DNA of 64,000 nucleotides from Cranoglanis bouderius (taxonomy: Eukaryota; Chordata; Actinopteri; Siluriformes; Cranoglanididae), in NCBI GenBank assembly GCA_023630585.1, contig CM042566.1, positions 6,620,254 through 6,684,253 on the forward strand, read 5' to 3'. Shown here one piece after another: positions 9,963-25,262 of the stretch (position 1 is its first letter; each line of letters starts with the position of its first letter). Below the pieces are notes generated by a model. That model did not search any database. It saw nothing but the letters and a program-made list of their open reading frames with translations, and was not told where the DNA came from. A program made the translations under genes and the position numbers.

Positions 9963-12268
9963 CTATTAGACACAAGTGTGTTAGAGTCATTTGAATAGTA
10001 ATGTGCAAATTGGCTCATACTCCCACATATGAAGGTCAGAGAAAGATCAGACAGGACACTGGTGAATATGTTGTAATAAAAAAGGACGAAAGATACATCA
10101 TAGTTATTGCAGTGTTTGAGTAGCCTTCTTCAATAGATAGGTAAAACAGCATTTGAGGAGCTGATGTAATTATTAATTAATCAGTAATTAGCTAGTAATT
10201 CTCCAGGAGATATATAAGACTCAGATATTATTACTTACCTTATACTGTACTACCAAAGCATTAATTTATTAATGCTTACTGAGTAATTACCCAGCATTCA
10301 TTAGTATTCAGTAGTAGTGACTTAGGTGTTAATATAGTGGTACTCATTCATTCCTGCTTGAAGTATTGTAAACTGTTACCCAAAAGGCCTGCAGTATATG
10401 CAGAACAAAACAAGTAAAAGAGGCTAAATGTGTAGACAGACATGCTAATTTTAGGAGAAGGGAATATTCCCCCTGCATCCAATCACTTGATGTTGGTGTC
10501 TGATAACATACCCTGATGAATCGTTCAATATAGGTCATAGACACAGCTGCATATGTTCCATAAATTGTCCTTTTCTATTAGTCTGTCAGAGTTCATCTAA
10601 TCAATCTCTCTTATTAGGTATTTTATTATATACGAACACATTAAAATCCTCTAAGGGCTCATATGCATGTGATTATATAGAATGAAGAATTAAAAAAAAA
10701 TAAAAAATTCCAGCTAATACTCACATATTTCATCTGATTTGGAAGGGAGCAGTATTCTAATATACATTAACTTTCATAAGGACCTATATAAAAATATACA
10801 TTCTATATTACTGAGAATAGTAATGGAAGTAGTAGTGAGGAATAGTAGAGTTCTATGTGGTAATATCAACAGTCACAATTTTTGTTAATTAAAGACTAGT
10901 TGTGACTAAAATACAGACTTACTTTCCATTTTCTCCATCAGTCAAATCAATTTCCACCTGATATTCCATTTACAGTTGGACTTACAGATGTTTATAGGAA
11001 CAAACATTTAAGCTCCAAGGCACTCATGCAATTATCATTGTGAGTGTTGGTGCATTAGATTCAGTCTGCTTTGCTTTCTTTGTTTGCTGTACTTTGAGCT
11101 ATTTTTTCTTTCTTCTCTGTATAATGCTAAAACCCTCCAGTTTGTGCAACACTGCTCGACTCACCAAAAGAGCATAAACATATCATTACCTGCCAAAATG
11201 GAATTTCAAAATTCACTATTTTGTTTTTCAAAAAGGCTTCCAGCCTCTGTTTTTTTCCCCATTCACTATGGGATATCATAAAGGGTTGGAAAATATTTGA
11301 GTTAATTGTACTTTGTTACTACTTAGTTTAATTTGGTATTATTGAAATTCAAGACTTGTACACATACTCAATTACTTCCAGGACAAAATGTACTTTTTAC
11401 TTCTTGCATTTTTATTTACACTTTCAAAGTACACATTGCAAATCACAAAGGTCTCTTATTCTCTCATCCAGTCAGTGGCTATATATCAATCAAATAGGCT
11501 CAGTTTAGCATCCAATCAAGGTCATTCTTGAAGAAAAAAACCTATCATGAATATTGTCTATTCGTTATCTGCAGTGACCTTCTCATGTTAGTGCTATAGA
11601 AGATGGCATGTGCTATAGAAGATACAGTATAGAAGATGGCATGTGTGTTTGAAGATGGATAAGCTACTGGACTGCAGTGTGAACCCCTGGCCTTACCTCA
11701 CTAAAATGTTTCAATATGATGGATTAAGCAAAGATTCATAAAATGAGGCATCTCCTTTACCTCCCTACAAGGCATGAACTCCATCTAATTTGAAAAAGCA
11801 TGTTGAGGTAAGTTTTGATAATTTGCTAACATTAACTAGCTATATTTAACTGCATTAGCCTGTTTTCTTTGCTAAGGGTAGACTAGCATTGATTCTAGTA
11901 GCTAACATATGTTGGATAGGCAAGTCGGATTCTTGCTAAACAACCAAATATTGGTTACTTACATGATTATTTTAGTTCTGATTAATTCATTATCAAACTA
12001 CGTAGCATTAGTTGTGGATATGCCCAGCAAAATTGTATTTTTTAGGCAAAATGGTGTAGTTAAAAATATGTACTTTTTACTCTTTAAAAACTTTTAAAAT
12101 GTAAAATTTACATTTAAAAGTAGCAACTTTTTGAGAACATTAAGTACATTTTTGGCTGGATGCTTCCTATTCTAATTGAGTAAGATTTTGAAACACAATC
12201 TATACTTTCTGGAAATTTTATCCAGAGTCTGAGTGAATGGGTGCATTAGTTTAGACATTTGGGGGAAA
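9963..12268. other. Unique AT-rich DNA, no gene seen
   Basis: About 2.3 kb. It contains a small imperfect direct repeat at 11590-11645 (GCTATAGAAGATGGCATG-like unit, about two and a half copies). No domain was recognised in its short frames. Confidence 0.5.
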
Positions 12269-12359
12269 ATAAATAAATAAATAAATAAATAATAAATAAA
12301 TAAATGAATGAATGAATGAATGAATGAATGAATGAATGAATAAATAAATAAATAAATAG
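12269..12359. repeat. (AAAT)n/(GAAT)n microsatellite
   Basis: AATA tetramers, then about nine GAAT tetramers, then AATA again. The symmetry suggests GAAT arose by a point change that spread within an AAAT array. Confidence 0.95.
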
Positions 12360-13504
12360 AGTGGGCATGATTGAAATGAAGGGCCAGTTTGCATTTCACA
12401 CTAAGTAATAGTAATAGAAAATCATGAACTGTTTGATTAGATCAAAAAACAACATCCAGCCCATAAAAAATGTATTGTTTAGCTCATATCTTGTACAAAA
12501 ATATCCTGAAACTTTTTGGTCTACAAAGCTTGCTGTTAGAGCCAAATGAGATTATTAAGAAAGATATTTGCTTTTAGTCCAACATCATGCATTTGCATAG
12601 TGAATAATCCTGGCTGTGCTGTTTTCATATGGAAATACAACTCATTAAGGGTTTTAGTGAACGCTCTAAAGAGTTCTTTGCTGCCATCTCAAACAGGCAG
12701 ATATGATTTTTATTATTTGCAATTGCTTGGTGAAAGCTCTGACCACTGCTCATCTTTCTGGAACAGAAATGGCTTGCTCCTTTTATCCTTTTATTGTAAG
12801 AAAATAAAATAAGCTGCTTTTCTTCCCATCCAGTATGTCAGTCCTACATCACACCCTCTATGTCTGATCAAGGACAGCTATTTTCCAAACACTGCAAAAG
12901 AAATGCCAGCTTGATATCTGGCCCTGCTGTGGATTTAAACAAGTCTGATCTGCTACCACCTCATTTGGCTTCATTTACTTAATTGATTTCTTTTGTGGTC
13001 ATATTTGGACAACTGAAATAACCCAACAGAAATTAATTCGGAAAAGTTATTTTGGTATCGTCTCTCTTGTGTTTGTGATCCTCACCAGTCTTAACAAGCC
13101 CATTTAAATTCTGTAATCCCACAGACACTGACACAGTTTGGAACTGAATTGAATCTTTTTGCATCATGTATCACTAAGCTGAGGCTGGTCATGATGTTAG
13201 ATGAGAGGGAAAAATCTAATCTAATATCTATCAGTGGCTTGACAATTAGGGTTGATCAATTCCTTATTTCATGAAGTCTCATTGATGGCATAATAAGAAT
13301 GATGCAAACTATTACACACATTGTTAAAGGCAGCTGCATTGATTATTTCAAATTTTTTTGAAGTCAATAATGCCTGACTGGGTTCATTTCCTCAGAAATG
13401 GAAAGTGTGCATATAGGTCATCTACTTTTAGCTCCTCTTCTGAATGTATCTTGGGGAAAAAATAGAGAGAGAGAGTAAATAATCCACCTCATTCACTTTG
13501 ATTA
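12360..13504. other. Unique DNA with conserved-looking noncoding text
   Basis: The part 12540-13000 has balanced composition, octamer-like ATTTGCAT, many CATTA/TTAAT words and no repeat signature. I read it as a candidate conserved noncoding element. No open frame shows a domain. Confidence 0.35.
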
Positions 13505-13748
13505 CACACGTCAATATATTCACATAAGCCTTCTCAGTCATTGCTGATGACATGTTACAGATGTGTCAGTGATGCGGGCTGAATAATATCAGCAGAATAA
13601 TTTCAGCCCAAATTGAGATCAAATCTATTGAAAAAATCATTTCACTCTGTGTAATCACCTAAAATGACTGTTACAAATAGGCTGCATGAATCTACAGTCT
13701 GGGCTAGAAAGAAATCAGCCCCAACCTCACTTCTTTATACCATTCGAT
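13505..13748. other. Duplicated noncoding block, copy A
   Basis: The reverse complement of this block matches 27585-27790. The core 13682-13741 pairs with 27591-27650 inverted: 53 of 60 positions agree without gaps by hand count, including CTGGGCTAGAAAGAAAT. The match extends left to CTGATGACATG (about 13543). It resumes beyond the inserted Tc1 element at 15152-15260, showing the block was continuous before that insertion. No coding frame follows the match. Confidence 0.6.
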
Positions 13749-13982
13749 CTACAGTGGGGGAAAAAAGTATTTGATCCCCTGCTGATTTTGTACATTTGCC
13801 CACTGACAAAGAAATGATCAGTCTATAATTTTAATGGTAGGTGTATTTTAACAGATACAGAGACAGAATAACAACAAAAAAATCCAGAAAAACACATTTC
13901 AAAAACGTTATAAATTTATTTGCATTTTAATGAGGGAAATAAGTATTTGATCCCCTATCATTCAGCAAGATTTCTGGCTCCC

Positions 13983-14076
13983 AGGTGTCTTTTACACAGG
14001 TAATGACCTGAGATTCGGCGCACTCTCTTAAAGGGAGTGCTCCTAATCTCAGTTTGTTACCTGTAAAAAGACACCT
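13983..14076. repeat. Long imperfect palindrome inside Tc1 copy 1
   Basis: The arm AGGTGTCTTTTACACAGGTA pairs with 'ttacctgtaaaaagacacct', and GCACTCTCTTAAAGGGAGTGC forms the centre. It lies just upstream of the transposase start. The sister copy keeps a better-paired version at 41369-41463. Confidence 0.8.
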
Positions 14077-14119
14077 GTCCACAGAAGCAATCAATCAATC
14101 AGATTCCAAACTCTCCACC

Positions 14120-14940
14120 ATGGCCAAGACCAAAGAGCTGTCCAAGGATGTCAGGGACAAGATTGTAGACCTACACAAGGCTGGAATGGGCTACAAGACC
14201 ATCGCCAAGCAGCTTGGTGAGAAGGTGACAACAGTTGGTGCGATTATTCGCAAATGGAAGAAACTGTCAGTCTCCCTCGGTCTGGGGCTCCATGCAAGGT
14301 CTCACCTCATGGAGTTTCAATGATCATGAGAATGGTGAGGAATCAGCCCAGAACTACATGGGAGGATCTTGTTAATGATCTCAAGGCAGCTGGGACCATA
14401 GTGACCAAGAAAACAATTGGTAACACACTACGCTGTGAAGGACTGAAATCCTGCAGCACCCGCAAGGTCCCCCTGCTCAAGAAAGCACATGTACAGGCCC
14501 GTCTGAAGTTTGCCTGAATGATTCAAAGAAGAACTGGGTGAAAGTGTTGTAGTCAGGTGTGGTCAGATCTCTTTGGCGTCAACTCAACTCACCATGTTTG
14601 GAGGAGGAGGAATGCTGCCTATGACCCCAAGTCATAACACCATCCCCACCGTCAAACATGGAGGTGGGAACATTATGCTTTGAGGGTGTTTTTCTGCTAA
14701 GAGGACAGGACAACTGCACCACATCAAAGGGACGATGGACGGGGCCATGTACCTTCAAATCTTGGGTGAGAACCTTCTTCCCTCAGCCAGGGCATTGAAA
14801 ATGACCTTAATGACTTGGAGAGGATCTGCAAAGAGGAGTGGGACAAAATCCCTCCTGAGATGTGTGCAAAACTGCTGGCCAACTATAAGACACGTCTGAC
14901 CTCTGTTATTGCCAACAAGGGTTTTGCCACCAAGTACAAA
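14120..14940 (+). pseudogene. Tc1 transposase remnant, catalytic residues lost
   Basis: The start [17 protein letters not shown] is followed by the paired-like HTH (GYKTIAKQLGEKV) and IIRKWKK. A frameshift falls near 14265-14300, then VNDLKAAGTIVTKKTIG and LLKKAHVQARLKFA in another frame. The first-aspartate region (normally WSDE) is replaced by a short deletion (about 14550-14570). A second deletion near 14805 joins LLPSARALKM directly to a C-terminal part starting ERICKEEWDKIPPE, removing the second aspartate and the glutamate. The usual stop after KGFATKYK is also altered. Family knowledge: Tc1 transposases are about 340 aa with DD34E. Confidence 0.85.
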
Positions 14941-15150
14941 GTCAAAGGGGTCAAATACTTATTTCCCTCATTAAAATGCAAATCAATTTATAACTCTTTT
15001 TGAAATGCGTTTTTCTGGATTTTTTTGTTGTTATTCTGTCTCTCACTGTTAAAATACACCTACCATTAAAATTATAGACTGATCATTTCTTTGCTAGTGG
15101 GAAAACATACAAACTCAGCAGGGGATCAAATACTTTTTTTCCCCCACTGT

Positions 15151-15436
15151 ATTTTTCTCCCATTGGTTGCTGTTGTGCTTGGTTTCACTCAGGTCCAAAA
15201 TAATTAGTCTTATGACATTTGGTAATAGCAAATAAAAAATAAATGATGTCGATGGCAAAAATGCATCAAAAAATGGTAAAAATGTAATATTCATATATGA
15301 GAAGACTGGAGTCAATCTTCAGTCCAAGACAGTCCAAGCTGTTTGAATGGCATCAAACAGCAGAAGGAATCAATCACATGTAAAGCAGGGAGGAAGTGTG
15401 GACGGCTAAACTGTCCTTTGATGAGTATTAAAGCGG
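15151..15436. other. Continuation of duplicated block A, then unique DNA
   Basis: 15152-15260 ('gctgttgtgcttggtttcac', 'taattagtcttatga') aligns with the reverse complement of about 27460-27560, downstream of the 60-bp core in both copies. The remainder has no recognisable feature. Confidence 0.4.
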
Positions 15437-15605
15437 AGCAGTGATAATTCAGTGGTTAAGACGTTGGACTACTGATCAGAAGGTAATGAGTTCAAAAATC
15501 CCAAGCTGCCACTGCTGTGCTCTTGAGCAAGACCCTTAATCCTCAACTGCTCAGTTGTATGTAAGTCACTCTAGATAAGTACATCTGCTAAATGCCATAA
15601 ATGTA
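15437..15605 (+). repeat. tRNA-derived SINE (V-SINE/HE1-like), plus strand
   Basis: A-box-like 'agtggttaagacgttggact', B-box-like 'atgagttcaaaaatcc', middle 'cttgagcaagacccttaat', and tail 'gtaagtcactctagataagt' with 'catctgctaaatgccataaa', the shared fish SINE tail. Confidence 0.8.
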
Positions 15606-15738
15606 AAGAAAGAAAAATAAAACAGGCCAGTTTCCTGTTTTTTATCCCCATGATATATTAATCCCCTTGAGCCATGCTATCTTTGTCGATTTATCACCGC
15701 TACAGTTGTAATTAGTATAAATATCCAATACATCATAC

Positions 15739-16080
15739 ACTATATGGCCAAAAGTATATGGACACATGAGCATCATGACCATATATCCTTGTTAAACATC
15801 CCATTCCAGATTTAGTCCTCTCGTTGCTGTTATAATAACCTCCACATTTCTGGGAAGGTTTTCCACTAGAATTTAGAACGTGGCTATGGGGATTTGCCGA
15901 TTATGACACAAGAGCATTAGTGAGGTCAGGCACTGATGTCGGGGAAGGAGGCCTGGGGTGCAATCAGCAATCAGGTTCATCCCAAAGGTGTTCAGTGGGG
16001 TTGAGGTCAGGGCTCTGTGCAGGCCACTTGAGTTCTTTCACATCAAACTTGGCACATCATGTCTTCATCGTGATTTTGGT
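15739..16080 (-). mobile_element. Tc1-like 3' fragment, minus strand
   Basis: The terminal-type start CACTATATGGCCAAAAGTAT is followed by antisense transposase text: 'gggaaggttttccactagaa', 'agagcattagtgaggtcagg', 'aggtgttcagtggggttgag' and 'gggctctgtgcaggccactt'. These are the antisense of the SPDLNPIE..LW region and upstream of a familiar fish Tc1 family. The element breaks off near 16080 and has no right end. Confidence 0.7.
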
Positions 16081-18950
<2,870 letters not shown>

Positions 18951-20167
18951 GTGTACATATACTGGATGTGTGGAGACCTGGGGAAACCCCTCACATGGTG
19001 AAATGTTGTAATTTTCTACTATATTTGAAGCTCAAGATTTCCTGAACAAATTATTATTATTATTATTTTCTTTTTCCTGTATCTCAATCAGAAGTAAAGT
19101 TCTAGCATTTTTAGTCTGGTTACCCCCTAATGTTAAAAGTAAGAAAATTGCATTTACAATTTCCATTCTGACTGCAGAGCATCAAAGACATTTTGACAGC
19201 CAGTATCTTATTTCAGACTAAATTCTGAACCCATTTATTTATTTATTTTTTGCCAGAACTCACCCATAGCAACATGGGGTTTCCTGTATGCTTGTCAGTG
19301 GACTAATAAGGGTATGTGTTCAAGAAGACAAGATGCAGGGACTGTTGGAAAACAAGAATTAGGAGTAAACAGTATGCTTTTGTGACAGAACCATCCCAGA
19401 ACACATGGCTTCTAAAGCCTGCAAACAACAGCAGTCCCCTTATGCTAGTATAAAAATCCAATTAGCTTCAATCATTATAATTCCAGTGCATTTTTGCATG
19501 AGATCAGGTTTCTTTGGTTTTTTTAGATTGATTGTGATAAGTATAGAATCTGAGCATAACATTTTTCTTTTAAAAACGTCTGTTCTCAGTATTTGGGGTC
19601 ATATTCTAATAGATACTCCTTAGAGATATTTTTGATGATTATTTACGTTGATGGTCACTTTAGAAGGTGAACTACTAAGAATGTGTATGGAAATGAACCT
19701 ATGTGATCTCGTGTAAAATTTGTGAATGTGGACGATGTGGTTCGGTCTGTTCAATTTTAGTAAAGGTATGAGCTCTAATCTCGTCTCTGGTATCACAAGC
19801 CAAACTTTTAACCTTTGCAAACATGCAAAACTGCTGTAGAAGGTTTAGTATGGTTTTATTAACATGGTCAAGAATGGTTATTTGACTGAAATGGTAAATG
19901 ACCAACCACAGATCTTCTTCCTTAGCTTGTCAGCAAACATGTAAGATTATCTTGATTACTCACCAGACAAAAGAAAACTGTACAATAGCTACCAGATGCC
20001 GAGACTACATTGCCCCTAACTCCTAACATTAACCTTCATAACTTTACATAGGAGTTCATTTGTGCAAATTGATAAAAATTTACGTGTGGAAGATTATGTT
20101 GAACACAGTCATACCTTAGCTAATAAGCATATGGCCAGCACCATAAGAAGTTAATTACAGTTTAGTT

Positions 20168-20210
<43 letters not shown>

Positions 20211-21399
20211 CGTGTTGGCAAACAATTGGATATGTGTCTTGTTGTGACCACATTTATTATTAAGATTGTATGAAGAGCAAATAACCTGAACATTTATGGC
20301 ATGCATGTGCTTCTTGTTTGGTTGATGGGATTAACTTAATATGAGATCTATCATCTATCACACTGTGTAAATTTGCAAACTGTGCAAAGCTGGAAAATGT
20401 GTGTATTATTTCATTACCTGCATCCGTCTCATTTTGAACTGTATGTGTGTCCAAACTCATTGCAGAAGTGACTTCAGAACTACATACTGTGTAGAAGAGG
20501 AGGCTGACTGTGACATTTGTGTAATTGTACACTGAAAAGAACCTGAGGCAAAAAAGTGGAGTGTGGCAAAGATTTCATTTCAGCATGGGGCAAGTGTTTT
20601 TTATTCCTTCCAACAAATACATAATGATGTGACTTGGCAAGCAATGCATGTGAAAAATAGTTTCAATGCATTTTTGTTTTGTGAAAATTCTCTCATTTTA
20701 AAAATGCTGCCACTGTAGCTGTCAATGCTTTAGCCATGTTTTCCCAAAAAATAACACATTTACAAGTTTGTAACTGGTAGCAGCTTTGATAAATCTAAAT
20801 AGATAATTCATGAGAAACATATCTGCCCACTATTTTGTACTTCTTCTCTAAAATCTATGCATTGAGGCAAAGCTACTAAAAAGAGCTCACCCTTGTTAAA
20901 CAAATCCTAACAGACAGCGTTTAATGCCAAATTATTCTTTATGGTGGTTCAAACATTCAGTAAATAAGTCTCTTATGGAAAAAGTTCCATTATATGACAG
21001 TCACAGTAACTGCACATGCCTACACCATCTTGAACTTTTCCACATTTTGTGGAATCATCTCATACCACTGAGCAACCTGGAATCTATTATTAAAAAATAT
21101 AAAGAAAGTTCCAAGTATTATTGCCATGTGCATAAAGAGTGCTGTAAGCATCTATATACGATGAAATTCCTGTGCTAGAGTTGCACACCCCTACAAGGAC
21201 GCAGTGCAAAAAACTTATAAATAAACTCTTAACTAGTACAAAAACTAACAAACTGTAAACATTGAACACATAATATTGCAAGAAGATGCAAAATTATAAA
21301 TGTACTCTATAATATTAAAAATAATAATACACATTGTAAACATTGTATTCAGTCAAACAGTGACAGCATTGCACATACAAGGATAAGGATATTATCACA
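18951..21399. other. Unique AT-rich DNA, no gene seen
   Basis: 19142-19232 shares a motif series with 24772-24861 (see findings). A poly-T run of about 35 lies at 20171-20205. Short frames at 19405, 19620, 20260 and 20924 have no domain I recognise. Confidence 0.5.
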
Positions 21400-21990
21400 A
21401 ATTTCAACATATTAAAATATGGAAGTATGGAATATCTGAAATGACTGGAGATAAAGTGGTGAATGAGATATGTAATAGAGATATTATTTGTTGTAGATAT
21501 GATATAATAAAGTGCAGTTTGGTAGTGGAGAGAGTTGGCATGGAGTCAATATTCTCGGCTGTTAAGAATCCTAACAGCCTGCAGGAAAAAGCTGTTTTTG
21601 AGGCGAGCGGTGTTTGCTTGATGCTGTAGAAGCATTTGCCAGGAGGCAGAGGAGAGAACAGAACATGAGCTGGGTGCAAGACATCCAAGATGAAGGACTG
21701 AGCCCTTGTCTGGCATCTGGTGGTAAAGATGTGCTGAAGTGATGGAAGCTCAGTACAGATGACTTTGGAAGCCAATTTCTTTTTTTTTTTTTATCTTTTG
21801 TAGAAGCCTGAAGTCTTGTATAGTTAGTTTGCCAAACCACACTTTGACCAGAGTAGTGGTTTTCCTTCCAAAGTCTTCTCAGAAAGAAAAGACCTTTTTT
21901 TGTGCTTTTCTGATGATACTGCCAGTGTTCAAGGACCAGGAAAGTGAGTCTGAGAGCTGCACGCTCAGGAATTAGAAGCTGTTGAGGATT
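21400..21990 (-). mobile_element. L2/Rex-like LINE 3' part, minus strand (left half)
   Basis: The reverse translation of about 21570-21640 gives LPPGKCFYSIKQTPLASKTA, which follows the RT C-terminal pattern 'LPxGxxxxSIxxxxxRLxxS' of fish L2/Rex-like LINEs. 'ttcaaggaccaggaaagtga' matches the equivalent antisense text in the LINE at 54410. Interrupted at about 21995 by a SINE. Confidence 0.65.
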
Positions 21991-21995
21991 TTCAT

Positions 21996-22308
21996 GGGGG
22001 GCACGGTGGCTTAGTGGTTAGCACATTTGCCTGGCACCTCCGGAGTTGGGGGGTTTGAATCCTAACTCTGCTCTGGGTGTGTGGAGGTTGCATGTTCTCC
22101 CCGTGCTTCAGGGATTTCCTCCAGGTAGTCTGGTTTCCTCCCCCAGTCCAAAGACTTTGTTGCAGGTAGTTGATTGGCATTTCCAAACTGTGGTGTGTGT
22201 GAATATGTGTGCGATTGATTGTCCCCTGCCTTGAGTTCCCTGGGATAGGCTCCAGGCTCCCCTACAACCCTGTGTTGGATAAGTGGTATGGAAAATGGAA
22301 AGATGGGT
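21996..22308 (+). repeat. tRNA-headed SINE, sense orientation, inserted in a LINE
   Basis: Starts 'ggggcacggtggcttagtgg' with the A box (TGGCTTAGTGGTTAGCAC) and B-box-like GTTTGAATCC, then the body 'tcctcccccagtccaaagac' and 'gataggctccaggctcccct', and ends in a GGAAAGATGGG tail. It is the clearest copy for reading the family's true 5' end. LINE text resumes right after it. Confidence 0.85.
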
Positions 22309-22685
22309 TATTTTCATGGGAGAATAAGTGTATCTGTTTTTCCTGAAGTCCACAATGGTCTTGGTGACATTCATGGCAAGTTTCTTGCTTATGCACCAAA
22401 CAGATTGCTTATCTCCATCCTGTTGAGTCCAGTGTATCAAATGTATTTTAAATCTATTTGGATACACAGTTGTGGTTAAACAGGCTAAGACAGCACCCCT
22501 GTGGAATTCCCATGCTCAGAATCAGTGTGGATGATTTTTTTTTATGTCCAATCCTCACTAAATTCAAGTACTCAGTTGCAGATAGAATTGCGCAGGCCTA
22601 AACTATTTAGCGTCCTGACCAGTTTAGAAGGCAGAGCAGGTTGAATGTTGAGATATAGTTGATGAAGAGATAGGAGGTTTCAACC
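22309..22685 (-). mobile_element. LINE continuation after the SINE
   Basis: 'tttttcctgaagtccacaat' and 'gcttatctccatcctgttga' correspond to the antisense 'cctgaagtcaacaaccatct' type text in the LINE at 54410-55585, placed in the right order. 'agacagcacccctgtggaat' continues in the same style. The two halves were one LINE copy before the SINE arrived. Confidence 0.5.
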
Positions 22686-23085
22686 AAAATGGACAACAAC
22701 CCTAAGCATACTGCCAAAGCTACAATGGAGTGGTTCAAAACCAAGAATCTGAAGGTTTTAAAATGGCCCAGTCAAAGCCCAGAGCACAATCTGTTTGAGA
22801 ATCTGTGGAATTGATGTTCCCCAATTGTCCCCATCCAATCTGACATAGGCTGAGTAATTTTGCCAAGAAGTATAGGCAAAAATATCAGGATCTAGATGTG
22901 CAAAACTGAATAAATAGAGACATATTCCAGATGACTTGCAGCTGTAATTGCAGCCAAATGTAGTTCTACTTTCAAATGCTAGACATATTGTGTAAATCAA
23001 TTGCAAAAAAAATCCAATTGAATGCACTTCAGTTCCTGGTTTTAACACCACAAAATGTGAAAGTTCAAGCCAAATACAAGGCACT
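22686..23085 (+). pseudogene. Tc1 transposase C-terminal fragment
   Basis: The plus-strand translation gives MDNNPKHTAKATMEWFKTKN, then KVLKWPSQSPEHN and LFENLWN before a stop. This is the second-aspartate to glutamate part of a Tc1 transposase with D-to-N and other changes. The N-terminal half is absent. 3' sequence of the element may extend to about 23085. Confidence 0.75.
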
Positions 23086-25193
23086 GTAACATGCAATCTC
23101 CTGCTTAAGGTGTGACAACAGACAGATGTCACACCTACATAAATTCTTTCCTGACCCACCACACCACTCCATAGTTTACCATGATTTTTTATTTTTTTTT
23201 ATAACAGACAGCTTGTGCAACACCAGAACCTGTGGCCTCTTAAGATATGTTCCCCCACTCAGAACAAGAACTGAAAATAAAGCTGGCTATTACACCAGAA
23301 CTTTGGCTTAAACATTTAGCTGACAATACATAACATTTATGCGCATGGATGAAAAGCCAGCGACCTTTTTACAATCAGCCATTTTGACTTCCTCGCCCCG
23401 TAGTTCTTCTCTTATTATTCGGCACACTGGACACTGTGGCTGGGGTGGAAAAATGTCATGGTATTTATAGAGGCAGAAATGACTGACAGTCCCGAGTAGA
23501 ACAGCCTTATATAGCTGTCATGGCTTTGCCGTATTTAAAGAATTCTTGACATTTACAGCTGTGCTGTGGCCTCAAAGCAGAGAGGACACATCTTTCTTCA
23601 TCTTCCCCATCCATTATATCTTTTTATTTTCCTGTCTGGTGCTTTCTAAAGATGTTCTTTCCCTCATGCACTTTTCTGCTCTCCCCCTCTCTCTCTCTCT
23701 CTCTCTTACTCTCATTCCTTATCTTGGTTAAAATTCTTAATTCATAAGAAAATCCCTCCTTATATCATAATTCACTGTTTCTCTCTCGCTCATTATCTTT
23801 CTCTTGCTCTCTTCTTCTCCTTTCATGCTCTCTCTGGAATAGGTAAACTCCTCAATGACTTGGTGTTCAAAGAGCAGCATTAGCTTACAGCAACACAGTG
23901 ACAGTTAATGTGGTGAATCCGTTATGCGAGCTAAATTGAATGTGATGTGCAAGAGACGGGCCTTTATCAAGAGGAATAGGGCTTCCAGACGGGAAACTGC
24001 AGCCATGACAGCAAGGACAGTCCTAAAAGTGGAGGTGTAATGAGAAATGTGAGTGTCCTGATATGCCTCAGTACACACTGCAAGTGCAATCACCAAACTT
24101 TATAGTGTATCACCAGGCTGGTGTGGATTTATAGGCAAAAAAATTATTATTCTCAGGGAAGCACAAAGTAGACAGGCAGCCAAAAAAGTTTTCATGAGGA
24201 AGAGAGGAACGTGAACTGTTTGAATTTAATAAGACAACATCCAGAATATATTCCTGGTGGTTAGATTAAAAAGAAAGAAGAAGAAGACATTGGAAATGGA
24301 AAAGAACATTGAAGCACTTTCATTGTAGCTGTTCTACATAATGAGCTCTTTGCAGACAGCCATGTTCTGTTCCCTTAAGGGCAAAGTAATACTCAACAAA
24401 TCAGATTTAAACTTTTAGATGTTTGAGGGATACCTTAGAACATGCTGTGCTGTTCTAGCACATTCCCTCCTGCCCTCTGATACCCAGGTTGCCACTTTAT
24501 ATTTTATTTTTATTGCGGTAACTTAGCACTTTATATTTGTGTTTCACTCTGATATTCTGAGTTCGGTTCAGATGAGCTTTAACTTTCTCTCTCCCCCCAC
24601 CTTACTTTGTGATTTAATATCACATAACTATGAAGCCATACATCCTGCAGCTGAGATCATCTTACTCCCTGATGCAGCACTTCTGTCTGCTAAGTTTATG
24701 TGTGGTGGCCTAGGAAAACCCTTCACATTTGAACCGAAACATTATAGCATGTAGCAAAAAGGGGGAACTAGAGAAAATTGCATTTAAAGACATTCCGGCC
24801 ACATTGCAGGGCCATCACAGACATTTTGACAGCTGTTATCTGATTACAAATTGAATTAATCCTTCATCACATTTTGACTGCCCTTCAAGTTGTTTATTTA
24901 TTTATTTTTATATCATACATTATAAGCCTTTATTGCTACATATGCACTGTATTGTTCAAATCCAGCCAACAATGTGTTTGTGCATGCATGTAAACACAAT
25001 TATACTCTAAATCAATAAATGTGGCACCACAGTATGCAACCGAACAGACAGTTGAAATGGGAGCTTGTGATTTAATGCACTAGAGCCAATAAAAATGAAT
25101 ATCTAATGTTTGCTAAGTAGCTCACTTTATCGAATACCAAAATCTGTTATGTTTAATGAATTGAACAAGACGAAAAACTTTGATTGATTTTGG
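23086..25193. other. Unique DNA with conserved-looking blocks
   Basis: No gene is supported. 23340-23620 (with 'ccttatatagctgtcatggc') and 23850-24110 look like unique, possibly conserved, noncoding text. 24772-24861 pairs with 19142-19232. A CT-rich tract lies at 23686-23706. Confidence 0.4.
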
Positions 25194-25194
25194 A

Positions 25195-25261
<67 letters not shown>

Positions 25262-25262
25262 T
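25194..25262. repeat. (ATT)n(AGT)n microsatellite
   Basis: About eleven ATT units followed directly by about eleven AGT units. Confidence 0.95.

Larger units (their letters stand above)
13752..15149 (+). mobile_element. Tc1-like element, full length, non-autonomous (copy 1)
   Basis: 1398 bp between perfect TA duplications (13750-13751 and 15150-15151). The ends are CAGTGGGGGAAAAAAGTATT on the left and its inverse on the right; inverted arms of at least 100 bp include 'caaagaaatgatcagtctat' and 'ttaatggtaggtgtatttta'. A broken transposase lies inside. Its sister copy is at 41272-42523. Confidence 0.92.
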
